From: Flavobacteriales bacterium
GTDB taxonomy: Bacteria > Bacteroidota > Bacteroidia > Flavobacteriales_F > PHOS-HE28
Direction of reading: 5' to 3'
Length of the DNA: 33,127 nucleotides
Assembly (NCBI GenBank): GCA_016718655.1
Contig: JADKCV010000036.1
Location: 1-33,127, forward strand
A program made the position numbers and the translations under genes. The notes below the pieces were generated by a model that was given only the letters and a program-made list of their open reading frames with translations, ran no database searches and was not told the origin of the DNA. Below, piece after piece: positions 7,901-17,562 of this stretch (positions are counted from its first letter, which is position 1; the number at the start of each line of letters is the position of its first letter).

Positions 7901-8026
7901 CTACTCCCAAAGGAAAGTCAGCATAATCCAAACTCCTCCTAATACTAGGACTATAAGTGCAAGAAAGAGCGTTCCGATAAGAGCCAGCGACACACCGCCT
8001 GTGATCTTCGCCAACCAGCGCCACAT
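7901..8026 (-). CDS. Small single-pass membrane protein (41 residues)
   Basis: On the minus strand an ATG at 8026 opens a 41-codon frame ending at 7901. It starts MWRWLAKITGGVSLALIG and continues TLFLALIVLVLGGVWIMLTF before ending LWE. The pattern is a short amphipathic/basic start, a long hydrophobic segment of about 25 residues and an acidic end. TACCTTTC, one base from the Bacteroidota -7 consensus, lies 4 bases upstream of the ATG, the same arrangement as at other genes here. It lies 30 bases downstream of ppsA on the same strand, so it could be co-transcribed or driven by its own promoter. Function is unknown. Hydrophobicity plus the promoter spacing make a real gene likely, but no homology could be checked. 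Confidence 0.6.
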   Translation of the reverse strand: MWRWLAKITGGVSLALIGTLFLALIVLVLGGVWIMLTFLWE

Positions 8027-8030
8027 GGCT

Positions 8031-8038
8031 GAAAGGTA
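8031..8038 (-). promoter_or_regulatory. Bacteroidota -7-like box (TACCTTTC) for the 41-residue ORF
   Basis: On the minus strand TACCTTTC ends 4 bases before the ATG at 8026. It differs from TAnnTTTG only in the last base. A transcript from here would be leaderless. Confidence 0.4.
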
Positions 8039-8056
8039 AGTATCGACGAAGCCTGC

Positions 8057-10507
8057 TCAAGCCATGACCTTGGCGTTCGTTGCCATGCTCGCTTCCACCT
8101 CGCTGATCGCACGCTTGGTCTTCAACAGACTATCCGGTGTCACGCTGATGGAGTCGATACCCAGCTCCACGAGGAACTGTGCGAAGTCGGGGAAGTCCGA
8201 AGGGCCTTGGCCGCATATGCCCACCTTGGTGCCGGTCTTCTTGGCGCTGGTGATGAGCATGCGGAGCATCCCCTTGACGGCCTCGTTGCGTTCGTCGTAG
8301 ATGTGCGCGACAAGGGAGCTGTCGCGGTCCAGGCCTAGCGTGAGCTGGGTGAGGTCGTTGCTGCCGATGGAGAATCCATCGATGTACTTGCTGAACTCCT
8401 CGGCCAGGATGATGTTACTGGGCACTTCGGCCATGAGGAAGAGCTCCAAGCCCTCCTTGCCGCGCTTCAAGCCGTACTCGTCCATCACGGCCTTCACTTT
8501 CTTCAGCTCCTCCACCGTGCGGCAGAAGGGCACCATCACCACGACGTTCTTCAAGCCCATCTTCTCACGCACACGGCGGATGGCCTTGCATTCCAGCCCG
8601 AAGGCTTCTTTGTAGGCTTCGCTGTAATAGCGTGAAGCACCACGCCAGCCGATCATCGGGTTCTCCTCATCCGGCTCGAAGTGTTCGCCGCCCAGCAGGC
8701 CCTTGTACTCGTTGCTCTTGAAGTCGCTGAAGCGCACGATCACCTTGTTGGGGTAGAAGGCCGCGGCGATCTTGGCGATGCCGTAGCTGAGGCGCTTCAC
8801 GAAGAAGGTCTCTTCATCCTCGTAACCGTGGATGAGGTAGCTGATCTTACCACTGAGGGCCACATCGCCCAGTTCCTTGTGTTGCAAGAGGGCCAGCGGG
8901 TGGGCCTGGATGTAGTTGTTGATGATGAACTCCTCCCGCGCCAGACCGACGCCGGCATTGGGCAGGTGTGCGAACTTGAAGGCCAGGTCCGGGCTGGCGA
9001 CGTTGAGCATGATCGGCGTGCGGGTCTCCGGAATGTCGTTCAACATCGTCTCTTCCTTGTGGAAGGGGATGATGCCGCTATAGACGATGCCGGTATCGCC
9101 TTCGCAGCAGCTGGCGGTCACCTCCATGCCCGTATCCAGCAGGTCGGTGGCGTTGCCGCATCCCACGATCGCGGGCACCCCCATCTCGCGCGCCACGATG
9201 GCCGCGTGACAGGTGCGACCGCCTTTGTTGGTGATGATGGCGCTGGCCTTCTTCATGATCGGCTCCCAGTCGGGGTCGGTCATGTCGGTCACCAGCACAT
9301 CGCCTTGTTGGAAGTCCTTGCCGTCGGTCTCGCCACCGCGTCCGTCCAGACTGAACAGGATGCGCACCTTGCCACTGCCGATGCGGTCGCCGATGGCGAT
9401 GCCGGTGGTGATGACCTTCTCGTTCCCGGTCTTGTTGATCTTGTATTCCACCACCCGGTCCGTGGCCTTGCGGCTGTGGATGGTCTCGGGGCGGGCTTGT
9501 ACGATGAACAGCTGCTTGGTCAAGCCATCAACAGCCCACTCCACGTCCATGGGGCACCAATGGCCCTTCTTGTCGCTGTAGTACTTCTCGATGGCGGACA
9601 CACTGCGCGCGATCTCCAGTGCCTGGTCATCGCTGATGCAGAAGCGGTTCCGCTGTGCGCGCTCGATGGGGATGGTGAGCGTGGGCTTACCGGGTTCCAC
9701 ACCGTACACCATCTTGCGGTCCTTGTTGCCGAGCTTCTTCTCGATGATACTGCTGTAGCCCTCGGCCAACGTGGGCTTGAACACCAGGAACTCGTCCGGG
9801 CTCACCGCCCCTTGCACCACCATCTCACCCAGACCGTAGCTGCCGTTGATCAGCACCACGTCCTTGAATCCGCTCTCGGTATCGAGGCTGAAGGCCACGC
9901 CACTGCTGCCCACATCGGAGCGTACCATCTTTTGGATACCTACCGAAAGACCCACTTGGAAGTGGTCGTAGCCGAGGCTTTCGCGGTACACGATGGCCCG
10001 GTCGGTGAAGAGCGACGCGAAACAGTTGCGCACGGCACTGATCAGGTCCTGATGGCCGCGGATGTTGAGGAAGGTCTCTTGCTGGCCTGCGAATGATGCG
10101 TCGGGCAGGTCCTCCGCGGTGGCGCTCGAACGCACGGCCACGTCGGTCGCTTCCTGGCCGTACTGTTGGCTCATCTCATCGTAGCGCTGCAGGATGCCCT
10201 TCCAGATCTCCTCGGGGAACTTGCCGTTCTTGATGAGGGTGCGCACGGCCAGACCGGTGCGGCGGATGTTCTCCACGTCATCCACATCCAAGCCCGCCAC
10301 GATGTCACGGATCTTCTGGTCCAATACGTTGTGGGCGATGAAGGCCTCGTAACTGGCCACGGTGACCACGAAGCCACCAGGTACCTGCACACCCAGCTTT
10401 CCGAGGTTCTGTATCATCTCCCCGAGGCTGGCGTTCTTGCCGCCCACGGTGGGGATGTCGCTGAGTTCAACTTCGTGGAGCCACTTGAGGTAGGGGGCGG
10501 AGGACAT
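8057..10507 (-). CDS. ppsA: Phosphoenolpyruvate synthase (pyruvate, water dikinase)
   Basis: The 816-residue protein converts pyruvate and ATP to phosphoenolpyruvate, AMP and phosphate in the cytosol, the entry step of gluconeogenesis from pyruvate. The N-terminal nucleotide-binding domain shows VGGKNASLGEMI, VAVRSSATAEDLPDASFAGQ and VQARPETIHS. The central phosphohistidine domain has GGRTCHAAIVAREMGVPAIV with His434 as phosphoryl carrier. The C-terminal PEP/pyruvate barrel has GLAREEFIIN, IGSNDLTQLTLGLDRDS and the catalytic Cys in GICGQGPSD. Length and domain order match ppsA rather than pyruvate phosphate dikinase. The frame is intact over 2.4 kb. Its start is followed by a long upstream intergenic gap, and the 41-residue membrane ORF lies just downstream. 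Confidence 0.95.
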   Translation of the reverse strand: MSSAPYLKWLHEVELSDIPTVGGKNASLGEMIQNLGKLGVQVPGGFVVTVASYEAFIAHNVLDQKIRDIVAGLDVDDVENIRRTGLAVRTLIKNGKFPEEIWKGILQRYDEMSQQYGQEATDVAVRSSATAEDLPDASFAGQQETFLNIRGHQDLISAVRNCFASLFTDRAIVYRESLGYDHFQVGLSVGIQKMVRSDVGSSGVAFSLDTESGFKDVVLINGSYGLGEMVVQGAVSPDEFLVFKPTLAEGYSSIIEKKLGNKDRKMVYGVEPGKPTLTIPIERAQRNRFCISDDQALEIARSVSAIEKYYSDKKGHWCPMDVEWAVDGLTKQLFIVQARPETIHSRKATDRVVEYKINKTGNEKVITTGIAIGDRIGSGKVRILFSLDGRGGETDGKDFQQGDVLVTDMTDPDWEPIMKKASAIITNKGGRTCHAAIVAREMGVPAIVGCGNATDLLDTGMEVTASCCEGDTGIVYSGIIPFHKEETMLNDIPETRTPIMLNVASPDLAFKFAHLPNAGVGLAREEFIINNYIQAHPLALLQHKELGDVALSGKISYLIHGYEDEETFFVKRLSYGIAKIAAAFYPNKVIVRFSDFKSNEYKGLLGGEHFEPDEENPMIGWRGASRYYSEAYKEAFGLECKAIRRVREKMGLKNVVVMVPFCRTVEELKKVKAVMDEYGLKRGKEGLELFLMAEVPSNIILAEEFSKYIDGFSIGSNDLTQLTLGLDRDSSLVAHIYDERNEAVKGMLRMLITSAKKTGTKVGICGQGPSDFPDFAQFLVELGIDSISVTPDSLLKTKRAISEVEASMATNAKVMA

Positions 10508-11032
10508 GCGTAGGATGTGGTGGTGGTTCGGTGAAAATATCGCCCGTTGTACGGTGATCCAATTCGAAAGTTCGCCTACTGAACGCGCATCACCAAGTGA
10601 TGTCCGTCACAGGGACCGAGTGATCGCTTCACAGGTGGATGGTCCCTCAATGCCATCGCCATGCCAAAGGAGGAGCGTTGCCCGACGCCACCGAATGTGG
10701 ATGGTCGGTCGGTAGGCATGGACCAAGGCGCCGGGAAATGAGTGGGGTGGTTTCGCCCCGGTCGGGGTGGGATCGCTCGAACCGCTTAAGAATATCCAGG
10801 ATACGCGCGTGTTGACAATGACCTACCTGCGGATGCAACCAATTGGAAAGGCCAATGTGCGTAGTCCGGGATGAAGATGTGACGAGCCGGCAGCCTTTAC
10901 GCTTGTGGAGGCTTGTTGTTCACCGGTATGCACGGTCCAGCAGTTGCCCTGACCGTCCGGCGTATTCGGCCATTAGGGCAACGTGTTCGGGGAGGTGATC
11001 GTCATCCCGATGGACCATCACCTTCAGCGACC
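10508..11032. other. Divergent intergenic region, no gene seen
   Basis: These 525 bases separate the divergently transcribed ppsA and FG-GAP genes. No reading frame has protein-like features. A TATTTTCA element on the minus strand about 40 bases upstream of ppsA is a weak -7 candidate. Short GC-rich inverted repeats occur near 10740-10770. Confidence 0.4.
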
Positions 11033-13018
11033 ATGTTCAGGACCTTGCTCTCACTCGGTGGGATCTGTTCCCTTGTTTCCCTTACCGCGCAGAACACCTG
11101 TTCCACAGCGTTGGTGATCGAACCGGGCCTTCATGTGGTCACTGCGATCGATGGTCCCGAGATCGCTGCTCCGGTTTGTGCACTGACCGGTCCTGGTGCC
11201 GTTTCCGCCTCGGAGTGGTACCGCTACACGGCCACAGCGGATACCATCATGCACCTCTCCACCGATGTGGCGGGCGAGCCACAAGTGAACACACGCTTCC
11301 ATATCTATACCGGTGGTTGCGGGGCGCTGACCTGCGTGCTGGGCAATGATGATGGGGGAGGCAACGGCACATCGCGGGCGAGTTTCGATGTCGAAGCGGG
11401 AACCACTTACCTCATCGCTTTCGACGATCGCTGGACGACCTCGGGATTCAGCTTCCAATTGGACCAAGCCTTTTATCCCTTGCTGAATAGTGAGTCGTTC
11501 GTTTCGTTCATCCCCACGAACGTGAACGTATCCGCACAACCCCTTGCCATCGTGGACATGAACAACGACGGCATGGATGATATCGTGGGAGCCACCCAGG
11601 ACTACATCAACATCCAACGGCAGTTACCCGAAGGTGGCTTCGCACCATTGACCTACCAGACCGACTTCGCCGATTACCCGGCTTCGTGGAGCATGTGCAT
11701 CGGTGACCTGGACGGCAATGGATACAATGACCTGCTCTATGGAGGCGGCTATGGCGTCACGTTCATGATGGCAACGGATGGTGGCGAGGCGTTCGTGGAG
11801 CGCTCAGGCCCCGAATATGTGTTCAGCCAACGCTCCAACATGGTGGACATCAACAACGACGGGCACTTGGACGCGTTCGTTTGTCACGATGTGGCCCCCA
11901 ACGTCTATTACATGAACGATGGCAACGGCAACCTCACCTTCACCCAAGGCGGTCTCGGCTACTCCTGCGGCAACTACGGTTCCATCTGGGTGGACTATGA
12001 CAACGATGGGGACGTGGACTGTTTTGTGGCCAAGTGTGGTTGTGACCCGGTGGACCTGTTGATGCGAAATGAAGGGAATGGCACGTTCACCCAGGTCGGT
12101 CAGACCCTGGGTTTCGCCGACGGTCACCAGAGCTGGAGCAGCGCATGGGGCGACCTGGACAACGATGGGGACATGGATGTCGTGATCGGTGCCAGTAGCA
12201 GCGGCTACCACAAGCTGATGCGCAACAATGGGGACGGCACGTTCACGAATGTCACCGCTGGTTCCGGACTCGACACCTTCTACAGCCAAGGCATCGAATG
12301 GGTCACGCACGACTTCGACAACGATGGCAAGCTGGATATCCTGGGTGCCTATTCCTTGTTGATGAACCGGGGCGGGCTTTCATTCATGGGCAACAACTAC
12401 TCACCGGGGAACGGAGCCGTCGGAGATGTCAACAGCGACGGTTCCCTGGATGTGATCGGCCAATATGGATTGCAGGTGAATACGGGCAATACGAACAACT
12501 GGCTTCGTCTGGACCTCCGTGGTACGGTCAGCAACCGCAACGGGATCGGCGCCTGGATCACGCTCACCTCCGCTTTGGGTACCCAGGTCCGTGAGGTCCG
12601 CGCGGGTGATGGATTCAAGTATATGAGCAGCCTGATGGCCCACTTCGGTCTCGGTCCGGACGAGGAGATCCTATCGCTCACGATCCGCTGGCCTTCCGGA
12701 ATTGTACAGGAAGTGGTAGGGGCGGAGATCAATACGGTGATGACGGTCGTTGAACAGCTACCGACCACCGTGGATGACCGCGGGGAGGACGACCTGCTCA
12801 AGGTCCACCCGGATCCTGCCGTGGATGTGCTGATGGTGGATGATGCCGTGGAGTGGGGCGACCGCCCCGTCAAGATCCTCGATCTGGCCGGGCGACAGGT
12901 ACAGCGCACCGTGATGAGCAATGGCCGCATCGATGTGGCCGCGCTCCCGGCAGGTAGCTATATCCTGCGGGTGCACACGAACGGAAGTACGCGCGAAGCG
13001 CGCTTCACCAAAGGCTAA
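11033..13018 (+). CDS. Secreted FG-GAP/VCBS beta-propeller with ASPIC/UnbV and T9SS sorting domain
   Basis: The 661-residue protein starts with a signal peptide (FRTLLSLGGICSLVSLTAQN). After an N-terminal domain with paired Cys it carries seven calcium-binding FG-GAP/VCBS motifs of the D-x-D/N-x-D-G type: DMNNDGMDD, DLDGNGYND, DINNDGHLD, DYDNDGDVD, DLDNDGDMD, DFDNDGKLD and DVNSDGSLD, between about residues 173 and 475. An ASPIC/UnbV domain follows (NRNGIGAWITL, VREVRAGDGFKYMSS, FGLGPDEEI). The last 80 residues form a T9SS type A sorting domain (VHPDPAVDVL, ILDLAGRQV, LPAGSYILRV), predicting export and surface attachment or release. Met 11033 is chosen because it begins the signal peptide. The substrate is unknown, and adhesion or carbohydrate contact is typical of the fold. 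Confidence 0.88.
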   Translation: MFRTLLSLGGICSLVSLTAQNTCSTALVIEPGLHVVTAIDGPEIAAPVCALTGPGAVSASEWYRYTATADTIMHLSTDVAGEPQVNTRFHIYTGGCGALTCVLGNDDGGGNGTSRASFDVEAGTTYLIAFDDRWTTSGFSFQLDQAFYPLLNSESFVSFIPTNVNVSAQPLAIVDMNNDGMDDIVGATQDYINIQRQLPEGGFAPLTYQTDFADYPASWSMCIGDLDGNGYNDLLYGGGYGVTFMMATDGGEAFVERSGPEYVFSQRSNMVDINNDGHLDAFVCHDVAPNVYYMNDGNGNLTFTQGGLGYSCGNYGSIWVDYDNDGDVDCFVAKCGCDPVDLLMRNEGNGTFTQVGQTLGFADGHQSWSSAWGDLDNDGDMDVVIGASSSGYHKLMRNNGDGTFTNVTAGSGLDTFYSQGIEWVTHDFDNDGKLDILGAYSLLMNRGGLSFMGNNYSPGNGAVGDVNSDGSLDVIGQYGLQVNTGNTNNWLRLDLRGTVSNRNGIGAWITLTSALGTQVREVRAGDGFKYMSSLMAHFGLGPDEEILSLTIRWPSGIVQEVVGAEINTVMTVVEQLPTTVDDRGEDDLLKVHPDPAVDVLMVDDAVEWGDRPVKILDLAGRQVQRTVMSNGRIDVAALPAGSYILRVHTNGSTREARFTKG

Positions 13019-13020
13019 GG

Positions 13021-13779
13021 CTACAGCGGGTCGAGGCGCTCGCGGACCTTTCCCAGGAACGAGCCGCCGATGGGCACCTTGCGTTCCGTGCGTTCCATGG
13101 TGATCTCGCCTTCCTCCACCGCATGGATCTTGTCCAAGCGGACGATGTAGGAGCGATGCACGCGCATGAAGTGTTTGGCGGGTAGCCGGTCCTCCATGTC
13201 CTGCAAGGTGGCGTGGACCACATACCGTTGTCCGGCCACATGGATACCCACATAATCCTTCAAGGCCTCCACGAAGCCGATCTCACTGAAGCGGAGCCGC
13301 ACCAACTTGCCCTTGGCCTTCACGAAGAAGTGATCGGCATTGGCGCTCTCCTCCACCAGGTCGTAGAGCCGGTCCAGTTCCGAACGGATCTGTTGTTCGC
13401 CATCGTACTTGCTCATCGCGATCTCGATCGCCGTGTGGAGCGCCTGATCGGTGAAGGGCTTCACCACGAAGCCATAGGGCTCCGCGATCTTGGCCTTGCT
13501 CAGGGTGTCGTTGTCCGAGTTGGCGGTCAGGAAGATCACCGGCAGGTCCAGTTCCTCCCGGATCTGTTTGGCGGCCTCCACGCCGCTGTGGCCGTCCAAC
13601 AGATGGATATCCATGATGACGACGTTGGGCCGGAGCTCATGGGCTTGTTCCAACGCATCGGTGCGCGACCGCGCGAATCCGACCACTTCATGTCCCTTCG
13701 ACTTCAATCGCTGAGCGATATCCCTGCTGATGATGGGCTCATCCTCGACGATCAACACACGTATGGGTTCCTTGCTCAT
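13021..13779 (-). CDS. LytTR-type response regulator
   Basis: The 252-residue protein has an N-terminal receiver domain with the acidic pair in VLIVEDEP, the phosphoacceptor Asp57 in VVIMDIHLLDG, the Thr in IFLTAN and Lys107 in VVKPF. From about residue 150 a LytTR DNA-binding domain follows (FVKAKGKLVRLRFSEIGFVEALKDYV, FMRVHRSYIV, VPIGGSF). Such regulators bind direct repeats and are usually paired with 7TM or two-TM histidine kinases. Its cognate kinase is not adjacent. Met at 13779 is chosen because it directly precedes the receiver fold. Its stop is 2 bases from that of the FG-GAP gene, so the two genes converge tightly. Confidence 0.9.
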   Translation of the reverse strand: MSKEPIRVLIVEDEPIISRDIAQRLKSKGHEVVGFARSRTDALEQAHELRPNVVIMDIHLLDGHSGVEAAKQIREELDLPVIFLTANSDNDTLSKAKIAEPYGFVVKPFTDQALHTAIEIAMSKYDGEQQIRSELDRLYDLVEESANADHFFVKAKGKLVRLRFSEIGFVEALKDYVGIHVAGQRYVVHATLQDMEDRLPAKHFMRVHRSYIVRLDKIHAVEEGEITMERTERKVPIGGSFLGKVRERLDPL

Positions 13780-13986
13780 GTTCCGGAATAGGGCGGGCGT
13801 ACGAGATGGTGATGGGGCGTTCCACTGCATCATCCCGCCAAGATGAGGGCTATCCCACTCCGCTTCAACGCAAGATCGCCCAACCGGGTTCCAAATGCGA
13901 CAAAGGGTCCAGGACCACGGAGGTACGACGAATGGACAGCCCTGGGACAAGCTGTGCATAACTTACGCGCTCCTTCCAGCCAACCC

Positions 13987-16439
13987 ATGACGACATCCCT
14001 CATCCGGTCCAGCCTGTTCTGCATCCTGTCCTTGTCCACGGGTGCGACACTGGTGTCACAGACCAACCCGTTCGGTTGCCACTATTTCCGGAACGGTCAT
14101 CGGCCCCATCCCGAGGCCACTGCCGCCGACCGCACGCAGATCGCGGAGACCATCGCGCGCAGCGACACCTTCGACATCCTGCACTACGACATCACCTTGG
14201 ATGTCACCAACTACGGCGGCGCGAGCATCACGGGTGCCACGACCATCGATGTCCGCGCCCTGGTATCGGACGTGGATCGCATCCGGTTCGACCTGTTCGA
14301 ACTCACGGTCGATTCGGTCCTTTCCGACGGATCGTCCTTGACCCATGCCTATGATGGGCAGTTTCTGGATGTGGACCTTCCGACCCCGATGGCGCAAGGG
14401 GAGGAGATCGCCATCACCGTACACTATCACGGTCAGCCGCACCGCGATCCGGATTGGGGGGGCTTCTACTTCGAGAGCCAGTATATCTACAACCTGGGCA
14501 TCGGCATCAGTACAATACCACCCAACTTCGGCAAGGTGTGGTATCCCTGTTTCGACAGTTTCGTGGAGCGGGCCTCTTATTCCTACCACGTCAAGAGCGC
14601 CGGCACCTACCGCTTCCATGGCCAGGGGAATTTCTTGGGTGAAGTGCAGCTTGGAGGGGATACCGTGATCCGCAGCTACGAACTCCCCAATCGGTACCCA
14701 CCCACCTGAGCGCCATTGCCGTGGCCAACTACCAGGAACATGCCTTCACGCACAGTGGCTTGTTGGCGGACATCCCGGTGACCTTGCTCGCCAAACCGGC
14801 CGACCTCACGGCCATGATCTCGCGCTTCGGCAACCTGGGTGATGCCATCGATGCCTGCGAGTACTGGTATGGCCCGTACCCCTACGACCGGGTGGGCTAT
14901 GTGCTGACCACCGACGGTGCACTGGAGATCCCGACCAACGTCGCCTATCCGCAATTCATGACCACCCAGACCACGGGCAACAATCGCGGTCTGTATACCC
15001 ATGAACTGGGCCACCACTGGTGGGGGGACAAGGTGACGCCCTACGTCCACAACGACATGTGGTTGAAAGAGGGACCTGCGGAGTACAGCGGCCACCTGAT
15101 CGAGGAGTGGATCGGCGGACAAGCCGGGTTGTTGCAGGCGGTCAAGGACAACCACTTCCGCGTCCTCCGCGAGGCACACTTGGACGATGGTGGGTTCCAG
15201 CCCCTATCACCCATGCCGGACGAGCACATCTATGGCACACACACCTACTACAAGGGGGCATCGGTCATGCACAACCTGCGGGGCTACCTGGGCGATGAAC
15301 TGTTCCGCCAAGGGATGCGGGGTGTGCAGATCGCGTTGGCTGAACAGACCATGACCCCACAGCAATTCCGCGACTCCTTGGAGTCCGCCACCGGGGTGGA
15401 CCTCGACGCGTTCTTCGATGCCTGGGTGTTCGCTCCCGGCTACAGTGTGTTCGTGGTCCGTGAGCGGACGGTGAACGCGGTGAACGACAGCTTCGAGGTG
15501 GTGTTGAACATCGACCAGAAGTTGCGCGGAACGACGGTGTACCATGAAGCCGTACCGTTGGAGGTGTCCTTCCTCAATGCGGAAGGCGAGGAGTTCCTCG
15601 CTGATATTGTGGCTTCGGGGGCGAACGCACTGCACACCGTCATGGTCCCGTTCGAGCCGGCCCTGGTGGTGCTGAACCGGCACAACCGGCTGAACCAGGC
15701 GCGCACGGCCAATGAGCGCACCCTCATCCCGGGGGTGTCCTTCGGAAGTACACAGCCGTTCGTCGACATGATCATGTACCAGACCAACCTCGTGGACACC
15801 ACGCTCGTTCGCATCGAACACATCTGGTCCGGGGCGGGTGTGGACCCGGCCACCCCGGATGTGATCGACGTGTCCGACACACACTACTGGGACATCGGTG
15901 GGTTGTGGCCAGAGGGCACCATCCTCCGGGGCCGCTTCACCTACGCCGGTGCAACCGCGGACAATCTCGATAACGCATTGGTCGATGGTGATGAGACCGG
16001 TATGCTCATGGTCCATCGGGAAACACCACTGGACCCGTGGGCGCCTTATCCCGATCAGACCGTGCTGGCCGGTGACCTCGCCAACGGGAACGGCATCGTC
16101 AACCTCGATGTGATGCGGAAGGGCCAGTATGCCTTCGCGAAGAGTTCCGTCAACGTGGGGATGGCGGAGGTGCGGACGGACCTGGCCACCGTGGATCTCT
16201 TCCCGGTCCCTGCTATGGACCATGTGAACGTGCAGCTGGATGGTGGCTTGAACGGAACCGTTCGGTTCGATGTGTTGAACGCCGCCGGACAGCTACAGAT
16301 GCGGACCTTCCGCAGCGCGAATGCCGAGGGTCGCTACCGCTTGGACGTCGCTGACCTTGCGCCGGGGGCGTACCTGCTCCATACAGCGATCGGTGAGGGG
16401 ACCGCAGTGGTCGCACGCCCGTTCACGGTCACCCGTTGA
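13987..16439 (+). CDS. Secreted M1-family metallopeptidase with T9SS sorting domain, one frame break near 14692
   Basis: The restored protein (about 817 residues) has a signal peptide (LIRSSLFCILSLSTGATLVSQ), an M1-type N-terminal beta domain (ILHYDITLDVTNYGG...) and a catalytic domain. Zinc-site residues His339, Glu340, His343 (HELGHHW) and Glu362 (LKEGPAEY) keep the HExxH-18-E spacing. The exopeptidase motif reads DGALEIPTN instead of GAMEN. The C-terminus is a T9SS sorting domain (VDLFPVPAMDHV, VLNAAGQLQM, LAPGAYLLHT). As written, the frame stops at 14709. Adding one C in AATCGG near 14692 gives LPNPVPTHLSAIAVANY and joins both halves, so the gene is probably intact in the organism. It presumably digests peptides outside the cell. 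Confidence 0.85.
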
Positions 16440-16448
16440 ACCATCGGG

Positions 16449-17474
16449 ATGGACTTCAACACGATCGCGCAGCGCAAGCCGCTGTACCGGGTGGGGGACG
16501 AGCTCATGGGCTACCTGGAGCGCCAGGGGCGCTTGGTGCCGATGGAGGTGAACTACGCCGAGCTGAAGCGGTTCGATGGCTTGATGCCACACCTGGACGT
16601 CCATGGCAAGCCGACCCTTTGGAACTCGGTGCTCTACCGGCCGGGTGAGCGCGAGGAGTTGTATGATCGGCTCGTGGAGACCTACCAGACGCTGATCGCC
16701 GATGGGCGTCAGATCGGCCACCTCCAAGTGGCCGGGGTCGACTTCTGCGCCTATGGCAATTCCCAACCCTTCCGCATCAAGATCCTCAACCGGATCAACG
16801 ACAACCACGACTACTTCTACATCAAGATATCGGACAGCAGCAGGGTCTACGGCCTCGAACTGGAGCACTTGCTCTCGCCCAACCGCATCAGCTACCTGGT
16901 CGATGGTCCCACCTTGGTGGAGGAGCATATCATCGGCGTGCCCGGCGATTCGTTCATCGTCGCGCCCCAGCTCTATGGTGGGCAATTGAACGAGGTGCGC
17001 TTGAGCAAGGAGTTCGTGAAGTTCAATGAGCGCTGTTTCGTGCGGCTGCTAGGGGATATGCGCGCATACAACTTCGTGGTGGATGTGATCCACGACCTGG
17101 ACCAGGTGCAGTACCGCATCCGAAGCATCGACTTCGATCAACAGAGCCATGAAGGGCGCGCGCGGATCTACCTGCCCCAGTTCTACAAGGAGAACCTGGC
17201 CTATGTGCAACTGGCCCAGCGCGTGATCGGTGCTGAAACGGCCGAACAATACCGGAACGAGGAGCGCGCGTTGCTGCGGCGACGCTACAAACACAGCGAA
17301 CGCGTGGTCGAGGAGTTGTTGGCCGTGCTCGAGAAGGACCACATCAGCACCGCCGAGCAGGCGCGCGAGTTGGGCGAGGACCTCGGCAAGCTCCACGGTA
17401 CGCGAGCCTTCGCGGGCCTTACCAACATGGGGCAAGTGCTCCGTGCCCAGTTGAGCACCTGCCTCCAGAGCTGA
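16449..17474 (+). CDS. Conserved hypothetical protein, possibly kinase-like fold
   Basis: I do not recognise a named family in this 341-residue protein. It has no signal peptide or membrane segment. Visible features are ILNRINDNHDYFYIKISDSSRVYGLELEHLL in the centre, then NFVVDVIHDLDQVQYRIRSIDFDQ near 200-230, which loosely recalls the catalytic and DFD-type loops of aminoglycoside/HipA-like kinases. The C-terminal third is helical and charged. The gene starts 9 bases after the M1 peptidase stop and is probably in its operon, yet the product should stay in the cytosol. The kinase resemblance is an impression only. Confidence 0.6.
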   Translation: MDFNTIAQRKPLYRVGDELMGYLERQGRLVPMEVNYAELKRFDGLMPHLDVHGKPTLWNSVLYRPGEREELYDRLVETYQTLIADGRQIGHLQVAGVDFCAYGNSQPFRIKILNRINDNHDYFYIKISDSSRVYGLELEHLLSPNRISYLVDGPTLVEEHIIGVPGDSFIVAPQLYGGQLNEVRLSKEFVKFNERCFVRLLGDMRAYNFVVDVIHDLDQVQYRIRSIDFDQQSHEGRARIYLPQFYKENLAYVQLAQRVIGAETAEQYRNEERALLRRRYKHSERVVEELLAVLEKDHISTAEQARELGEDLGKLHGTRAFAGLTNMGQVLRAQLSTCLQS

Positions 17475-17562
17475 ACGGGCGTCCGGGACAAGCCGTGGTG
17501 TAACTTTTTTCGACCGACTGGCGTTTCGGGCCACCGGACCCCATGTTATGGTCCGATGAACC

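Noticed and set aside
8681..10096. Long plus-strand open frame of 471 codons
   Set aside because: It is antisense to intact ppsA, has low-complexity composition (Val, His, Asp, Leu) and no domain pattern. It is a codon-bias shadow of a GC-rich gene.
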